From NCBI RefSeq assembly GCF_030268885.1, contig NZ_BSSA01000013.1:62001-126000 (forward strand): 64,000 bases of DNA, in the 5' to 3' direction. Source of the stretch: Kitasatospora phosalacinea (GTDB taxonomy: Bacteria > Actinomycetota > Actinomycetes > Streptomycetales > Streptomycetaceae). Positions 35,068 through 42,831 of the stretch are shown one piece after another. The notes under the pieces were generated by a model, which saw only the letters and a list, made by a program, of their open reading frames with translations, made no database searches and had not been told where the DNA came from. Each line of letters begins with the position of its first letter. The first letter of the stretch is position 1. The position numbers were made by a program, and so were the translations under genes.

Positions 35068-35610
35068 TCAGCGCTCGCGCGCCGCCCGGCCCGCCCGGCC
35101 CGCCCGGCCCGTCCGGTCGGACCGGTCCGCCTCCGCCGCCGACCGGACCGCTGCCTCCGCCGCCGTCCGGGCCTCCACCGCGGCCCGTGCCGCCGCGCTC
35201 TCGGCCGCCCGGGCGGCAGCCGCGACGCTGTCGGGTTCGCGGCGGGTCTGCTCGGGGATGCCGGCGCGCGGGTCGGTGCGGGCTTCGGCCCGGGTGGTCG
35301 CCTCGGTGGCTTCGAGGCTCTCGCGGGCGGCCAGGTACGCCTGCACCGCGGCGATGCCGTAGACCGGCTGGATGAGCTGGTGGCCCTTGAAGAAGGGCCG
35401 GGCGGGGGCGAAGCCGGCGGCGGTCACGAGTTCGCGGATCTCGGTTATCTCCGCTTCGCTGCGCGCCGTGAAACGCACTTCCCAGCCCTTCTTGTACGTA
35501 CGTCCGTCCTCCCCGCCGCGCCGGGCGGGATCCGGTTGGCGGACGTAGCCGGGCAGGCGGCCGAGGCGTAGTCGGGCGGCGCGCTGGGCTGATGTCTCGT
35601 CGCGGGGCAT
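35068..35610 (-). CDS. Hypothetical Ala-rich coiled-coil protein
   Basis: The protein has 180 residues from ATG 35610; a GTG at 35682 would add 24. The N-terminal half (about 1-100) looks globular (KKGWEVRFTARSEAEITEIRELV; ARPFFKGHQLIQPVYG). The C-terminal half is a long Ala/Glu/Arg helix, probably coiled coil, ending in a repetitive GRAGRAGRA tail. No family was recognised. Neither start has a strong ribosome binding site. Confidence 0.55.
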   Translation of the reverse strand: MPRDETSAQRAARLRLGRLPGYVRQPDPARRGGEDGRTYKKGWEVRFTARSEAEITEIRELVTAAGFAPARPFFKGHQLIQPVYGIAAVQAYLAARESLEATEATTRAEARTDPRAGIPEQTRREPDSVAAAARAAESAAARAAVEARTAAEAAVRSAAEADRSDRTGRAGRAGRAARER

Positions 35611-35741
35611 GTGCCCGATGGTAGGCAATTCGGGGCGGTGGACGACGCCGGGGGCGGTGACGTTGGGTGTGTGGTCGGTCACGTGGGGTCAGATCGCCCA
35701 GGTCGGCGCCGCGGACTCGATGGGATCGCAATGCTGTGTCG

Positions 35742-35759
35742 ATCCGATGAAAATCGGAT
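35742..35759. promoter_or_regulatory. Hairpin in an AT-rich leader upstream of the AbiEi-like gene
   Basis: ATCCGAT (35742-35748) and ATCGGAT (35753-35759) form a perfect 7-bp stem closed by a GAAA loop. More CCGAT words follow at about 35774 and 35803. The block 35735-35815 is unusually AT-rich for this genome. It may be an operator of the downstream gene. Confidence 0.4.
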
Positions 35760-35927
35760 AGTAGAAAACAAGTCCGATCTATTACGGCAGTGGAGTGAAC
35801 ATCCGATACGCCGAATGGGTGAGGGTATGGGGACTTTAGTGCGGAGCAGTCCCGGTTTGACGACGGTTGCGTAACAGGTCGTCAGGTCGGGGGCCGGCTG
35901 TCAGCGGTGCGGGGGAACGTGGACGTC

Positions 35928-36959
35928 ATGAGCTACCGGATTCCGCAGCAGCCCGTGTCCCTCGAAGAACTCGCCCGGCGCCAGCAGAACGTGGTGACCG
36001 CCAGCCAGCTCCGCGCCCGCGGGGTGCCCGCCCGGATGGTGAGCGAGCACTGCCGCAGCGGCGGTCCCTGGCAGCGGCTGCTGCCACGGGTCTACCTGCT
36101 GCAGGAGGGCGCGCCCACGCCCGAGCAGCGGATGTGGGCCGCCCTGCTGTACGCGGCGCAGAACGGGCCGGCCGGGGACGGGGCCCGCGAGGGGGCGGTG
36201 ATCACCGGGGCGGCGGCGCTGGCGCTGTACGGGTTCGTGTCGGTTCCGCGGCTGCCGGCCGTGCTCGGGGTGGAGGTGCTGGTGCCCCGGCAGCGCCGCC
36301 TGCGGGACGCCGGGCAGGTGCGGATCCGGCGCACCGGGCGGGAGCTGGAGGCCAGGTCGGTGCACGGGCTGGCGGTCGCCCCGGTGGCCCTGGCGGTGGC
36401 GGACGCGATCCGCGAGTGGAACGAGCGGGGCGCGTTCGAGTCCGGCCGGATCGGTCCGGGCCTGCTGCGGGCGCTGCTGCGCGAGGCGCTGGCCGGAGGG
36501 GGCGGCGGCTGCACGGCGGAGCAGCTGCTGGCCGAGCTGGCCGAGGCGCAGCTGCTCGCGGATCCCCGGGTGCGGGCCGCGGTGGACGAGCTGCTGGCGG
36601 CGCGCCGGGAGGCCGCGTTCGGCGAGCTGGTCGGGCTGGCGGTGGAGCTGGACCTGCCGGTGCCGCTGTGCGGCCCGGAGCTGCGGATGCGCGGCGGCAC
36701 CTACGTCGCGGTGCCGGACCTGTACTGGCCGGAGGCGGCGGTGGCGGTGGAGGTCGACTCCGAGCTGCGCTGCGTCAGCGAGGGCGAGGCGGCCTGGGTG
36801 CGCGGCGGCCAGCACCGGATGGAGTACCTGGGGGTGCGGGTGGTGTACGTCTCCTCCGCCCGGCTCGCCGCCGAACGGGAGGCGGTCGGCGGCGAGTTGG
36901 CCGAGGCGTACGGGATCGGCGGGGAGGACGTGGTGGAGATGGTGGTCACCGACCGCTGA
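35928..36959 (+). CDS. AbiEi-like antitoxin-domain protein with endonuclease-like C-terminus
   Basis: The 343-residue protein starts with a winged-helix segment (LARRQQNVVTASQLRARGVP and MVSEHCRSGGPWQRLLPRVYLL) typical of AbiEi-type antitoxin domains. The middle (GAVITGAAALALYGF) fits the same family. The C-terminal 90 residues resemble a DUF559/Vsr-like nuclease fold (VPDLYWPEAAVAVEVDSE; RMEYLGVRVVYVSSARL) with Asp and E-x-D in the expected order. No AbiEii toxin gene follows, so it is an orphan. It may act as a DNA-binding regulator with a nuclease-derived domain. Confidence 0.75.
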   Translation: MSYRIPQQPVSLEELARRQQNVVTASQLRARGVPARMVSEHCRSGGPWQRLLPRVYLLQEGAPTPEQRMWAALLYAAQNGPAGDGAREGAVITGAAALALYGFVSVPRLPAVLGVEVLVPRQRRLRDAGQVRIRRTGRELEARSVHGLAVAPVALAVADAIREWNERGAFESGRIGPGLLRALLREALAGGGGGCTAEQLLAELAEAQLLADPRVRAAVDELLAARREAAFGELVGLAVELDLPVPLCGPELRMRGGTYVAVPDLYWPEAAVAVEVDSELRCVSEGEAAWVRGGQHRMEYLGVRVVYVSSARLAAEREAVGGELAEAYGIGGEDVVEMVVTDR

Positions 36960-36981
36960 GCGGGGTCGAATTGACCGTCTG

Positions 36982-37572
36982 TCAGCTGCGGACGATCGGC
37001 GTTCCGGTCAACTCGACTCCTGCGGCGCGCAGTTCGTCCAGCGCGGTGGCGGTGGTGGCGGGGGCGACGCCGGCCGTGAGGTCGAGCAGGACGCGGGTGG
37101 CGAAGCCCTCGCGGGCGGCGTCCAGGGCGGTGGCGCGGACGCAGTGGTCGGTGGCGATGCCGACCACGTCGACGTCGGTGACGCCGCGCTCGTTCAGCCA
37201 GTCGGTGAGGGTGCCGCCGTGCTCGTCGAAGCCCTCGAAGCCGCTGTACGCGGCGGCGTGCGCGCCCTTGGAGAAGACCGCCTCGACCGCGCCGGAGGTC
37301 ACCGAGGGGGCGAAGTTGGGGTGGAAGCCCACGCCCTCGGTACCGGCCACGCAGTGCGCGGGCCAGGAGCGGACGTAGTCGGGCTCGGCGGCGAAGTGCG
37401 GCCCGGGGTCGATGTGGTGGTCGCGGGTGGCGACGATGTGGGCGTAGCCGGGGGCGGACTCGGCGATCAGGTCGGTGATCGCGGCCGCGACCTCGGCCCC
37501 GCCGGCGACGGGAAGGCTGCCGCCCTCGCAGAAGTCGTTCTGCACGTCGACGACGATCAGGGCCCGGTGCAT
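36982..37572 (-). CDS. pncA: Nicotinamidase
   Basis: The 196-residue isochorismatase-fold protein has the catalytic triad D9 (IVVDVQNDF), K102 (VFSKG) and C144 (ATDHCVRAT). The metal ligands D51, H53, H59 and H73 match the PncA pattern. It deaminates nicotinamide to nicotinate, which the enzyme of the next upstream gene (pncB) uses. The two lie on the same strand, 187 bases apart, and form the NAD salvage pair. Confidence 0.95.
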   Translation of the reverse strand: MHRALIVVDVQNDFCEGGSLPVAGGAEVAAAITDLIAESAPGYAHIVATRDHHIDPGPHFAAEPDYVRSWPAHCVAGTEGVGFHPNFAPSVTSGAVEAVFSKGAHAAAYSGFEGFDEHGGTLTDWLNERGVTDVDVVGIATDHCVRATALDAAREGFATRVLLDLTAGVAPATTATALDELRAAGVELTGTPIVRS

Positions 37573-37759
37573 GGCTGGCTCTTCTCTCGTGGGCTCGTTC
37601 GGATGGGTGCGGGCCGGGGAGGTCCCGGCCGCGGTGGTGTCGGGGAGCCCGGGCGGGCCCGGACGGTACGGCGGTTGGCACTCTAGGCAGTGCCGGGGCG
37701 GGCGCGGAAGGCCCGGCGGGCAAAGCCGGGCAGGGGCTCCGGCCCAGGGCGGGCCGGGC

Positions 37760-39073
37760 TCAGCCGGCGTACCGCTCGGTGGTGATCACCGGCTCGCCGC
37801 GGGAGAGCTGGGTGGCCGACAGCGGCAGGGCGGCCAGGGCCCGGCGGTGGCGCTCGCGGGCGGCGTCCAGCGGCTCGCGGCCGACCACCTCGCCGTCGGT
37901 GATCAGCGGGACGTGCAGCAGGTGCGGCTCCAGGTCGGCGGGGACGGGGCCGGTGCCGACCACCTCGGCCTCGGCGACGCCGTCCCGGTCGGGGCGGCGG
38001 GCGGCCCACTTGCGGCCGCCGACGCTGGTCTTGCCGCCGGCCGAGCGCTTGGCGACCGGGACGAGCTCGCCGCCGGGCACCGACTCGCGGGCGACCAGCT
38101 TGTAGACCATCGCGCAGGTCGGGTGGCCGCTGCCGGTGACCAGGCTGGTGCCGACGCCGTAGCCGTCGACCGGGGCGGCGGCGAGCGCGGCGATGGCGTA
38201 CTCGTCCAGGTCCGAGGTGACGATGATCCTCGTGTCGGTGGCGCCGAGCTCGTCGAGCTGGCGGCGCACCCGGTGGGCGAGCAGGGTCAGGTCGCCGGAG
38301 TCGATCCGGACGGCGCCCAGCTGCGGGCCGGCCACCTCGACCGCGGTGCGGACGGCCTCGGCGAGGTCGTAGGTGTCCACCAGCAGGGTGGTGCCGCGGC
38401 CCATCGAGTCGACCTGGGCGGTGAAGGCGTCCTTCTCGGTGTCGTGCAGCAGGGTGAAGGCGTGCGCGGCGGTGCCGGTGGTGGGGATGCCGTAGGTGAA
38501 CCCGGCCTCCAGGTCGGAGGTGGCGGCGAAGCCCGCCAGGTAGGCGGCCCGGGCGGCGGCCACCGCGGACTGCTCGTGGGCCCGCCGGGCGCCCATCTCG
38601 ATCACCGGGCGTCCGCCCGCGGCGGCGGTCATCCGGGAGGCGGCGGCGGCGATCGCCGAGTCGTGGTTGAGGATCGACAGGATCACCGTCTCCAGGATCA
38701 CCGCCTCGGCGAAGCTGCCCTCGACGGTGAGCAGCGGCGAGCCGGGGAAGTACGCCTCGCCCTCGGGGTAGCCGTGCACGCTGCCGGTGAAGCGGTAGTC
38801 GGCGAGGAAGCGCAGGGTGTCGTCGTCCACCACCTGCTGGTCGGCCAGCCAGTCGAGCTGCGGCGCGGTGAAGCGGAAGTCCTCGATGGCGTCCAGCACC
38901 CGGCCGGTGCCGGCCAGCACGCCGTAGCGGCGGCCGTCGGGCAGGCGGCGGGTGAAGACCTCGAAGACGGAGCGGCGGTGGGCGGCGCCGCTGCGCAGCG
39001 CGGCCTGCAGCATGGTGAGCTCGTAGCGGTCGGTGAGCAGCGCGGAGCTGCGGTGCGCGGTGATGGCGTCCAT
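37760..39073 (-). CDS. pncB: Nicotinate phosphoribosyltransferase
   Basis: The 437-residue protein starts with SSALLTDRYELTMLQAAL, a family signature. It also contains FEVFTRRLPDGRRYGVLAG, the active-site His region SILNHDSAIAAAASRM, EMGARRAHEQSAVAAARAAYLAGF and IDSGDL. It joins nicotinate to PRPP to make nicotinate mononucleotide. It is divergent from clpS, the same arrangement as Rv1330c and its neighbours in M. tuberculosis. Confidence 0.95.
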   Translation of the reverse strand: MDAITAHRSSALLTDRYELTMLQAALRSGAAHRRSVFEVFTRRLPDGRRYGVLAGTGRVLDAIEDFRFTAPQLDWLADQQVVDDDTLRFLADYRFTGSVHGYPEGEAYFPGSPLLTVEGSFAEAVILETVILSILNHDSAIAAAASRMTAAAGGRPVIEMGARRAHEQSAVAAARAAYLAGFAATSDLEAGFTYGIPTTGTAAHAFTLLHDTEKDAFTAQVDSMGRGTTLLVDTYDLAEAVRTAVEVAGPQLGAVRIDSGDLTLLAHRVRRQLDELGATDTRIIVTSDLDEYAIAALAAAPVDGYGVGTSLVTGSGHPTCAMVYKLVARESVPGGELVPVAKRSAGGKTSVGGRKWAARRPDRDGVAEAEVVGTGPVPADLEPHLLHVPLITDGEVVGREPLDAARERHRRALAALPLSATQLSRGEPVITTERYAG

Positions 39074-39225
39074 GGGAATGATGCTACTACCACTTAGCGT
39101 CAGTTTGACGATTTCTCTCGCGGGGTCTCGTGCCGTGCCGCACCGGGCACCCTGATTCGCTCCTGCGTCCCTCGGATGGAAGCATGGGACGGGGGGAAGC
39201 CGAGGTCGACGAGGAGAGACGGACT

Positions 39226-39519
39226 GTGAGTGTCGCGCCGGTGGAGATCGAGCGCCCCGAGGTGGAGGGGGTTCCGGTCACGGAGCCGGACACCCCGTGG
39301 GTGACCATCGTCCACAACGACCCGGTCAACCTGATGAGTTACGTCCAGTACGTGTTCCAGAGCTACTTCGGCTACCCGAAGGACAAGGCGCACCAGCTGA
39401 TGATGGACGTGCACCACAAGGGTCGGGCCGTGGTCTCCAGTGGCACCCGCGAGGAGATGGAGCGCGACGTGCAGGCGATGCACGGCTACGGCCTGTGGGC
39501 CACCCTGCAGCACGACTGA
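39226..39519 (+). CDS. clpS: ATP-dependent Clp protease adaptor ClpS
   Basis: The 97-residue protein has the ClpS core: TIVHNDPVNLMSYVQYVFQS with the N-end-rule pocket residues, MMDVHHKGRAVVSSGTREEM and a C-terminal ATLQHD. ClpS delivers proteins with destabilising N-terminal residues to ClpAP/ClpCP. GTG 39226 follows GAGGAGAG by 7 bases. The DUF2017 gene follows 42 bases later. Confidence 0.95.
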   Translation: MSVAPVEIERPEVEGVPVTEPDTPWVTIVHNDPVNLMSYVQYVFQSYFGYPKDKAHQLMMDVHHKGRAVVSSGTREEMERDVQAMHGYGLWATLQHD

Positions 39520-39561
39520 CGGACCGTCACCCACCATCCACGAGGGACTGAATCCAGACAC

Positions 39562-40137
39562 ATGGCCGGTTTGTTCGAGAGTGCGGGCGACGGCGGCGCG
39601 GCGATCGCGCTGGACGAGTTCGAGGCGTCCATCCTGCGCTCGCTGGAAGTGCAGATGCTGGAGCTGATCGGGCCGCCGCCCGGCGGGGGGAGCGACGACC
39701 CGCTGGCCGCGCTGTTCGCCGAGGGTCCGAGCGAAGCCCCCGCGGACCCGGCGCTGCTGCGGCTGTTCCCCGACGCGTACGGCGGGCCGGGCGCCCCGGA
39801 GGACCCGCGGACGGCCGAGATGGCGTCCGAGTTTCGCCGCTACACCGAGCTGGACCTGCGGGCCCGCAAGCGCGAGGACGCGCTGCTGGTGGTCCGCGAG
39901 CTGGACGGGCTTGGCGGGGAGGGCGGGGTGCTGGAGGTGGAGCCCGGCGACTTCCCGCACTGGCTGGGCGCGCTGAACGACCTGCGGCTGACCCTGGGCA
40001 GTCGGCTGGAGGTCACCGAGGAGGACGAGGAGGGCCTGTACCGGCTGCCCGACTCCGACCCGCGCAAGCCGCTGGTGATCGCCTACCTGTGGCTGGGCGC
40101 GATGCAGGAGAGCCTGCTGGAGGCGATGGCGGGCTGA
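39562..40137 (+). CDS. DUF2017-family protein
   Basis: The 191-residue protein matches the actinobacterial DUF2017 family that regularly follows clpS: LDEFEASILRSLEVQMLELI at the start, a middle variable part, and SDPRKPLVIAYLWLGAMQESLLEAM at the end. It is cytoplasmic and acidic. The function is not known; the constant link to clpS suggests a role in proteolysis. Confidence 0.9.
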   Translation: MAGLFESAGDGGAAIALDEFEASILRSLEVQMLELIGPPPGGGSDDPLAALFAEGPSEAPADPALLRLFPDAYGGPGAPEDPRTAEMASEFRRYTELDLRARKREDALLVVRELDGLGGEGGVLEVEPGDFPHWLGALNDLRLTLGSRLEVTEEDEEGLYRLPDSDPRKPLVIAYLWLGAMQESLLEAMAG

Positions 40138-40295
40138 GCCCGTCCGACCGGCCGTTTCCTTCATATTGTCCGATTGCTCAGGAGACGCTCAGATATCAGG
40201 CGTTCCGGGCCCTTCGCGTGGTTCACTGCTGCCTCCCCGGGAAGACGGGGCCCGTCGGCCGACCGGCCGGCGCGGACCGGGAGGCGAGGCGGCGG

Positions 40296-41726
40296 ATGAC
40301 GCAGCAGGTGACGGACGGGACGGCCGGGCCCGTCTCCGAGGAGGAGGGCTACCAGCGCGGTCTGGGCAGCCGACAGATCCAGATGATCGCGATCGGCGGC
40401 GCGATCGGCACCGGCCTGTTCCTCGGCGCGGGCACCGCCATCTCCAAGGCCGGGCCCAGCCTGATCCTCAGCTACGCGGTGGCCGGCGTGGTGATCTTCG
40501 TGATCATGCGGGCGCTCGGCGAACTGCTCACCTACCGCCCGGTGTCCGGCAGCTTCGCCGAGTACGCCCGCGAGTTCCTCGGCCCGTTCGCCGGCTTCGT
40601 CACCGGCTGGACGTACTGGCTGTTCTGGGTGGTCACCGGCATGGCGGAGACCACCGCCGCCGCCGTCTACGTCCGCTTCTGGGCGCCCGGCATCCCGCAG
40701 TGGACCACCGCGCTGGTCTTCCTGGTGCTGCTGTACGCGGCCAACCTGATCTCGGTGAAACTGTTCGGCGAGATCGAGTTCTGGTTCTCCATGGTCAAGG
40801 TCACCGCGATCCTCGGGATGATCCTGATCGGCGTCGGCGTGCTCACCCTCGGCTTCTCGGACGCCGGGGACACCGCCTCGATCACCAACCTGTGGCAGGA
40901 CGGCGGCTTCTTCCCCAAGGGCGTCGGCGCCACCGTGATGACCCTGCAGATCGTCATGTTCGCCTACGTGGGCGTGGAGCTGGTCGGCGTCACCGCCGGG
41001 GAGAGCGAGGACCCGGAGAAGACCCTGCCGCGGGCCATCAACACCCTGCCGCTGCGGATCGCGCTGTTCTACGTCGGCGCGCTGGTGGTCATCCTGTCGC
41101 TGGTGCCGTGGAGCGAGTTCCAGCCCGGCGTCAGCCCGTTCGTCGCCGCGTTCGGCAAGGTCGGCATCCCGGCGGCGGCCGGGATCGTCAACTTCGTGGT
41201 GCTCACCGCCGCGCTCTCCTCCTGCAACTCCGGGATGTACTCCACCGGCCGGATGCTGCGCGACCTGGCCCTGCGCGGACAGGCCCCCGGACGGCTGACC
41301 CGGCTCAACGCCCGCCGCACCCCCGCCGCCGCGATCACCGTCTCCTGCCTGCTGATGGGCGTCGGCGTGGTGCTCAACTACTGCGTCCCGGAACGGGCCT
41401 TCCAGTACATCACCTCGGTCGCCACCGTCTGCGGCCTGTGGACCTGGGGCGCCATCCTGGCCAGCCAGATCCGCTACCGCACCGCCTGGACGTCCGGGCG
41501 GCTGCCCGCCCCCAGCTTCCGCGCCCCCGGCGGCAACTGGACCCGCGCCCTCGCGCTGGCCTTCCTCGCCCTGGTCGCCGTCCTGATCGGCGTCGACCCC
41601 GACACCCGGATCTCGCTGTACGTCTTCCCCGGCTGGGCGTTGTTCCTGGTGGTCGGCTACGCGCTGCTGCGCCGCCGCGACCCGGCCCTCGCACCCGCCG
41701 GCGGCCGCCCGGGGGAGGGCCGCTGA
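40296..41726 (+). CDS. APC-superfamily amino acid permease (AAT type)
   Basis: The 476-residue protein has 12 predicted helices and the AAT signature IQMIAIGGAIGTGLFLGAGTAISKAGPS near the N-terminus, then GELLTYRPVSGSFAEYAREF. It resembles the CycA/GabP group, which import amino acids such as D-serine, alanine, glycine or GABA with protons. ATG 40296 follows GGGAGGCGAGG. It is inserted between DUF2017 and mec relative to the mycobacterial order. Confidence 0.9.
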   Translation: MTQQVTDGTAGPVSEEEGYQRGLGSRQIQMIAIGGAIGTGLFLGAGTAISKAGPSLILSYAVAGVVIFVIMRALGELLTYRPVSGSFAEYAREFLGPFAGFVTGWTYWLFWVVTGMAETTAAAVYVRFWAPGIPQWTTALVFLVLLYAANLISVKLFGEIEFWFSMVKVTAILGMILIGVGVLTLGFSDAGDTASITNLWQDGGFFPKGVGATVMTLQIVMFAYVGVELVGVTAGESEDPEKTLPRAINTLPLRIALFYVGALVVILSLVPWSEFQPGVSPFVAAFGKVGIPAAAGIVNFVVLTAALSSCNSGMYSTGRMLRDLALRGQAPGRLTRLNARRTPAAAITVSCLLMGVGVVLNYCVPERAFQYITSVATVCGLWTWGAILASQIRYRTAWTSGRLPAPSFRAPGGNWTRALALAFLALVAVLIGVDPDTRISLYVFPGWALFLVVGYALLRRRDPALAPAGGRPGEGR

Positions 41727-41746
41727 CGCCTCGCTATCCTGGCCGC

Positions 41747-42178
41747 ATGCTGACCATCACCCGAGAACTGCGCGACCGGATCGTCGCCCACGCCCGCGCC
41801 GACCACCCGGACGAAGCGTGCGGCGTGATCGCCGGACCGGCCGGCACCGGGCGTCCCGAGCGGTTCGTCCCGATGCTCAACGCGGCCCGCTCGCCCACCT
41901 TCTACGAGTTCGACTCCGGCGACCTGCTGAAGCTCTACCGCGAGATGGACGACCGCGACGAGGAGCCGGTGGTGATCTACCACTCGCACACCGCGACCGA
42001 GGCCTACCCCTCCCGCACCGACGTGAGCTACGCCTCCGAGCCGTTCGCCCACTACGTCCTGGTCTCCACCGCCGAGGGCACCGGCGAGGAGGACCCCTAC
42101 CAGTTCCGCTCGTTCCGCATCGTGGACGGCGTGATCACGGAGGAAGACGTCGAGGTGGTCGAGGACTACGCGGCCTGA
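41747..42178 (+). CDS. mec: Mov34/MPN/PAD-1 (JAMM) peptidase of the CysO pathway
   Basis: The 143-residue protein has a full JAMM site: E23, H79 and H81 in IYHSHT, S89 and D92 in YPSRTD. The M. tuberculosis Mec releases cysteine from the CysO-cysteine adduct. The order mec, cysO, cysM here supports the same role. It may also trim the residues that follow the Gly-Gly of CysO in this organism. The gene is 20 bases after the permease stop. Confidence 0.93.
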   Translation: MLTITRELRDRIVAHARADHPDEACGVIAGPAGTGRPERFVPMLNAARSPTFYEFDSGDLLKLYREMDDRDEEPVVIYHSHTATEAYPSRTDVSYASEPFAHYVLVSTAEGTGEEDPYQFRSFRIVDGVITEEDVEVVEDYAA

Positions 42179-42298
42179 CCCCCGCCCGCCCGACGACGGG
42201 CCGGTCCGACCTGCGCCCCGCGCGGCGGATCGGCCCGTTTTCTCATGCCTCGGAACGCTGCCGACCGGATGCCGAGACAAGCATGTCAAAGCGGGGCC

Positions 42299-42326
42299 GG
42301 GAATCTATACGATGAGTCCATGCGTT
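42299..42326 (+). promoter_or_regulatory. Candidate overlapping promoters upstream of cysO (TATACG and SigR-like)
   Basis: TATACG at 42306-42311 could be a -10 for a transcript that includes the leader ORF. GGGAAT (42299-42304) and CGTT (42323-42326) are 18 bases apart and resemble a SigR promoter (GGAAT-N18-GTT), although counted on the GGAAT/GTT core the spacer is 19, one base over. A SigR transcript would start inside the leader ORF and skip its start codon. Confidence 0.35.
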
Positions 42327-42433
42327 CCGTCGATGTGAGCAATCAGGCCCCAGGCATCCGCCTCGTGGCGCGCCTGCACGTCGACCTGTGCCGGCTCGCC
42401 AGCGCGATCTGTCCCGGCACCGCCGCGCGCTGA
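42320..42433 (+). CDS. Cysteine leader peptide upstream of cysO-cysM
   Basis: This 37-codon ORF starts at ATG 42320 and ends with Arg and TGA. It contains LVARLHVDLCRLASAICPGT, which fits the streptomycete leader peptides with an RxHVDL core and nearby Cys that precede sulfur genes. Two Cys codons lie in the last third. The hairpin CCGCC-GACC-GGCGG (42434-42447) starts right after the stop. Ribosome stalling at Cys codons is the likely regulatory step. Confidence 0.75.
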   Translation: MRSVDVSNQAPGIRLVARLHVDLCRLASAICPGTAAR

Positions 42434-42552
42434 CCGCCGACCGGCGGAGCCGCCCGCCGCACCAGACCGCCCGCCCCGCCGCCCCGGGGCCCTTCCCCCT
42501 GCCGCGCCCCGCCCGGCCCGGCAGCCCGAACCCACTCCACAGGAGCGCAGCC

Positions 42553-42831
42553 ATGGCCATCGAGGTCCGCATCCCGACCATCCTCCGTACCTACACCGAC
42601 GGCGCCAAGGCCGTCGACGGCAACGGCGCCGACCTCGGGGAGCTCTTCACCGACCTCGACTCCCGCCACCCCGGCATCGCCGCCCGGCTGCTGGACGGCG
42701 GCGAGCTGCGCCGCTTCGTCAACGTCTACCTGAACGACGAGGACGTCCGCTTCCTGGACGGCGTCTCCACCGCCCTCTCCGACGGCGACAGCGTCACCAT
42801 CCTCCCGGCCGTGGCCGGCGGTATGAAGTAA
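42553..42831 (+). CDS. cysO: CysO sulfur-carrier protein (MoaD/ThiS fold)
   Basis: The 92-residue ubiquitin-like protein begins MAIEVRIPTILRTYT and ends SVTILPAVAGGMK. CysO carries sulfur as a C-terminal thiocarboxylate on Gly-Gly. Here two extra residues (Met-Lys) follow the Gly-Gly, so the protein should need trimming before activation, whereas as I recall the M. tuberculosis protein ends in GG. AGGAGC lies at 42541-42546. The TAA stop overlaps the cysM start (TAATG). Confidence 0.93.
   Translation: MAIEVRIPTILRTYTDGAKAVDGNGADLGELFTDLDSRHPGIAARLLDGGELRRFVNVYLNDEDVRFLDGVSTALSDGDSVTILPAVAGGMK

Noticed and set aside
35611..35874. 87-codon frame in the AT-rich leader before the AbiEi-like gene
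   Set aside because: It has no ribosome binding site, mixed composition and no similarity; the region is better explained as regulatory DNA.
37475..39097. 540-codon plus-strand frame opposite pncB
   Set aside because: pncB on the minus strand has all family motifs; the opposite frame is Gly/Val/Asp/Gln low complexity.
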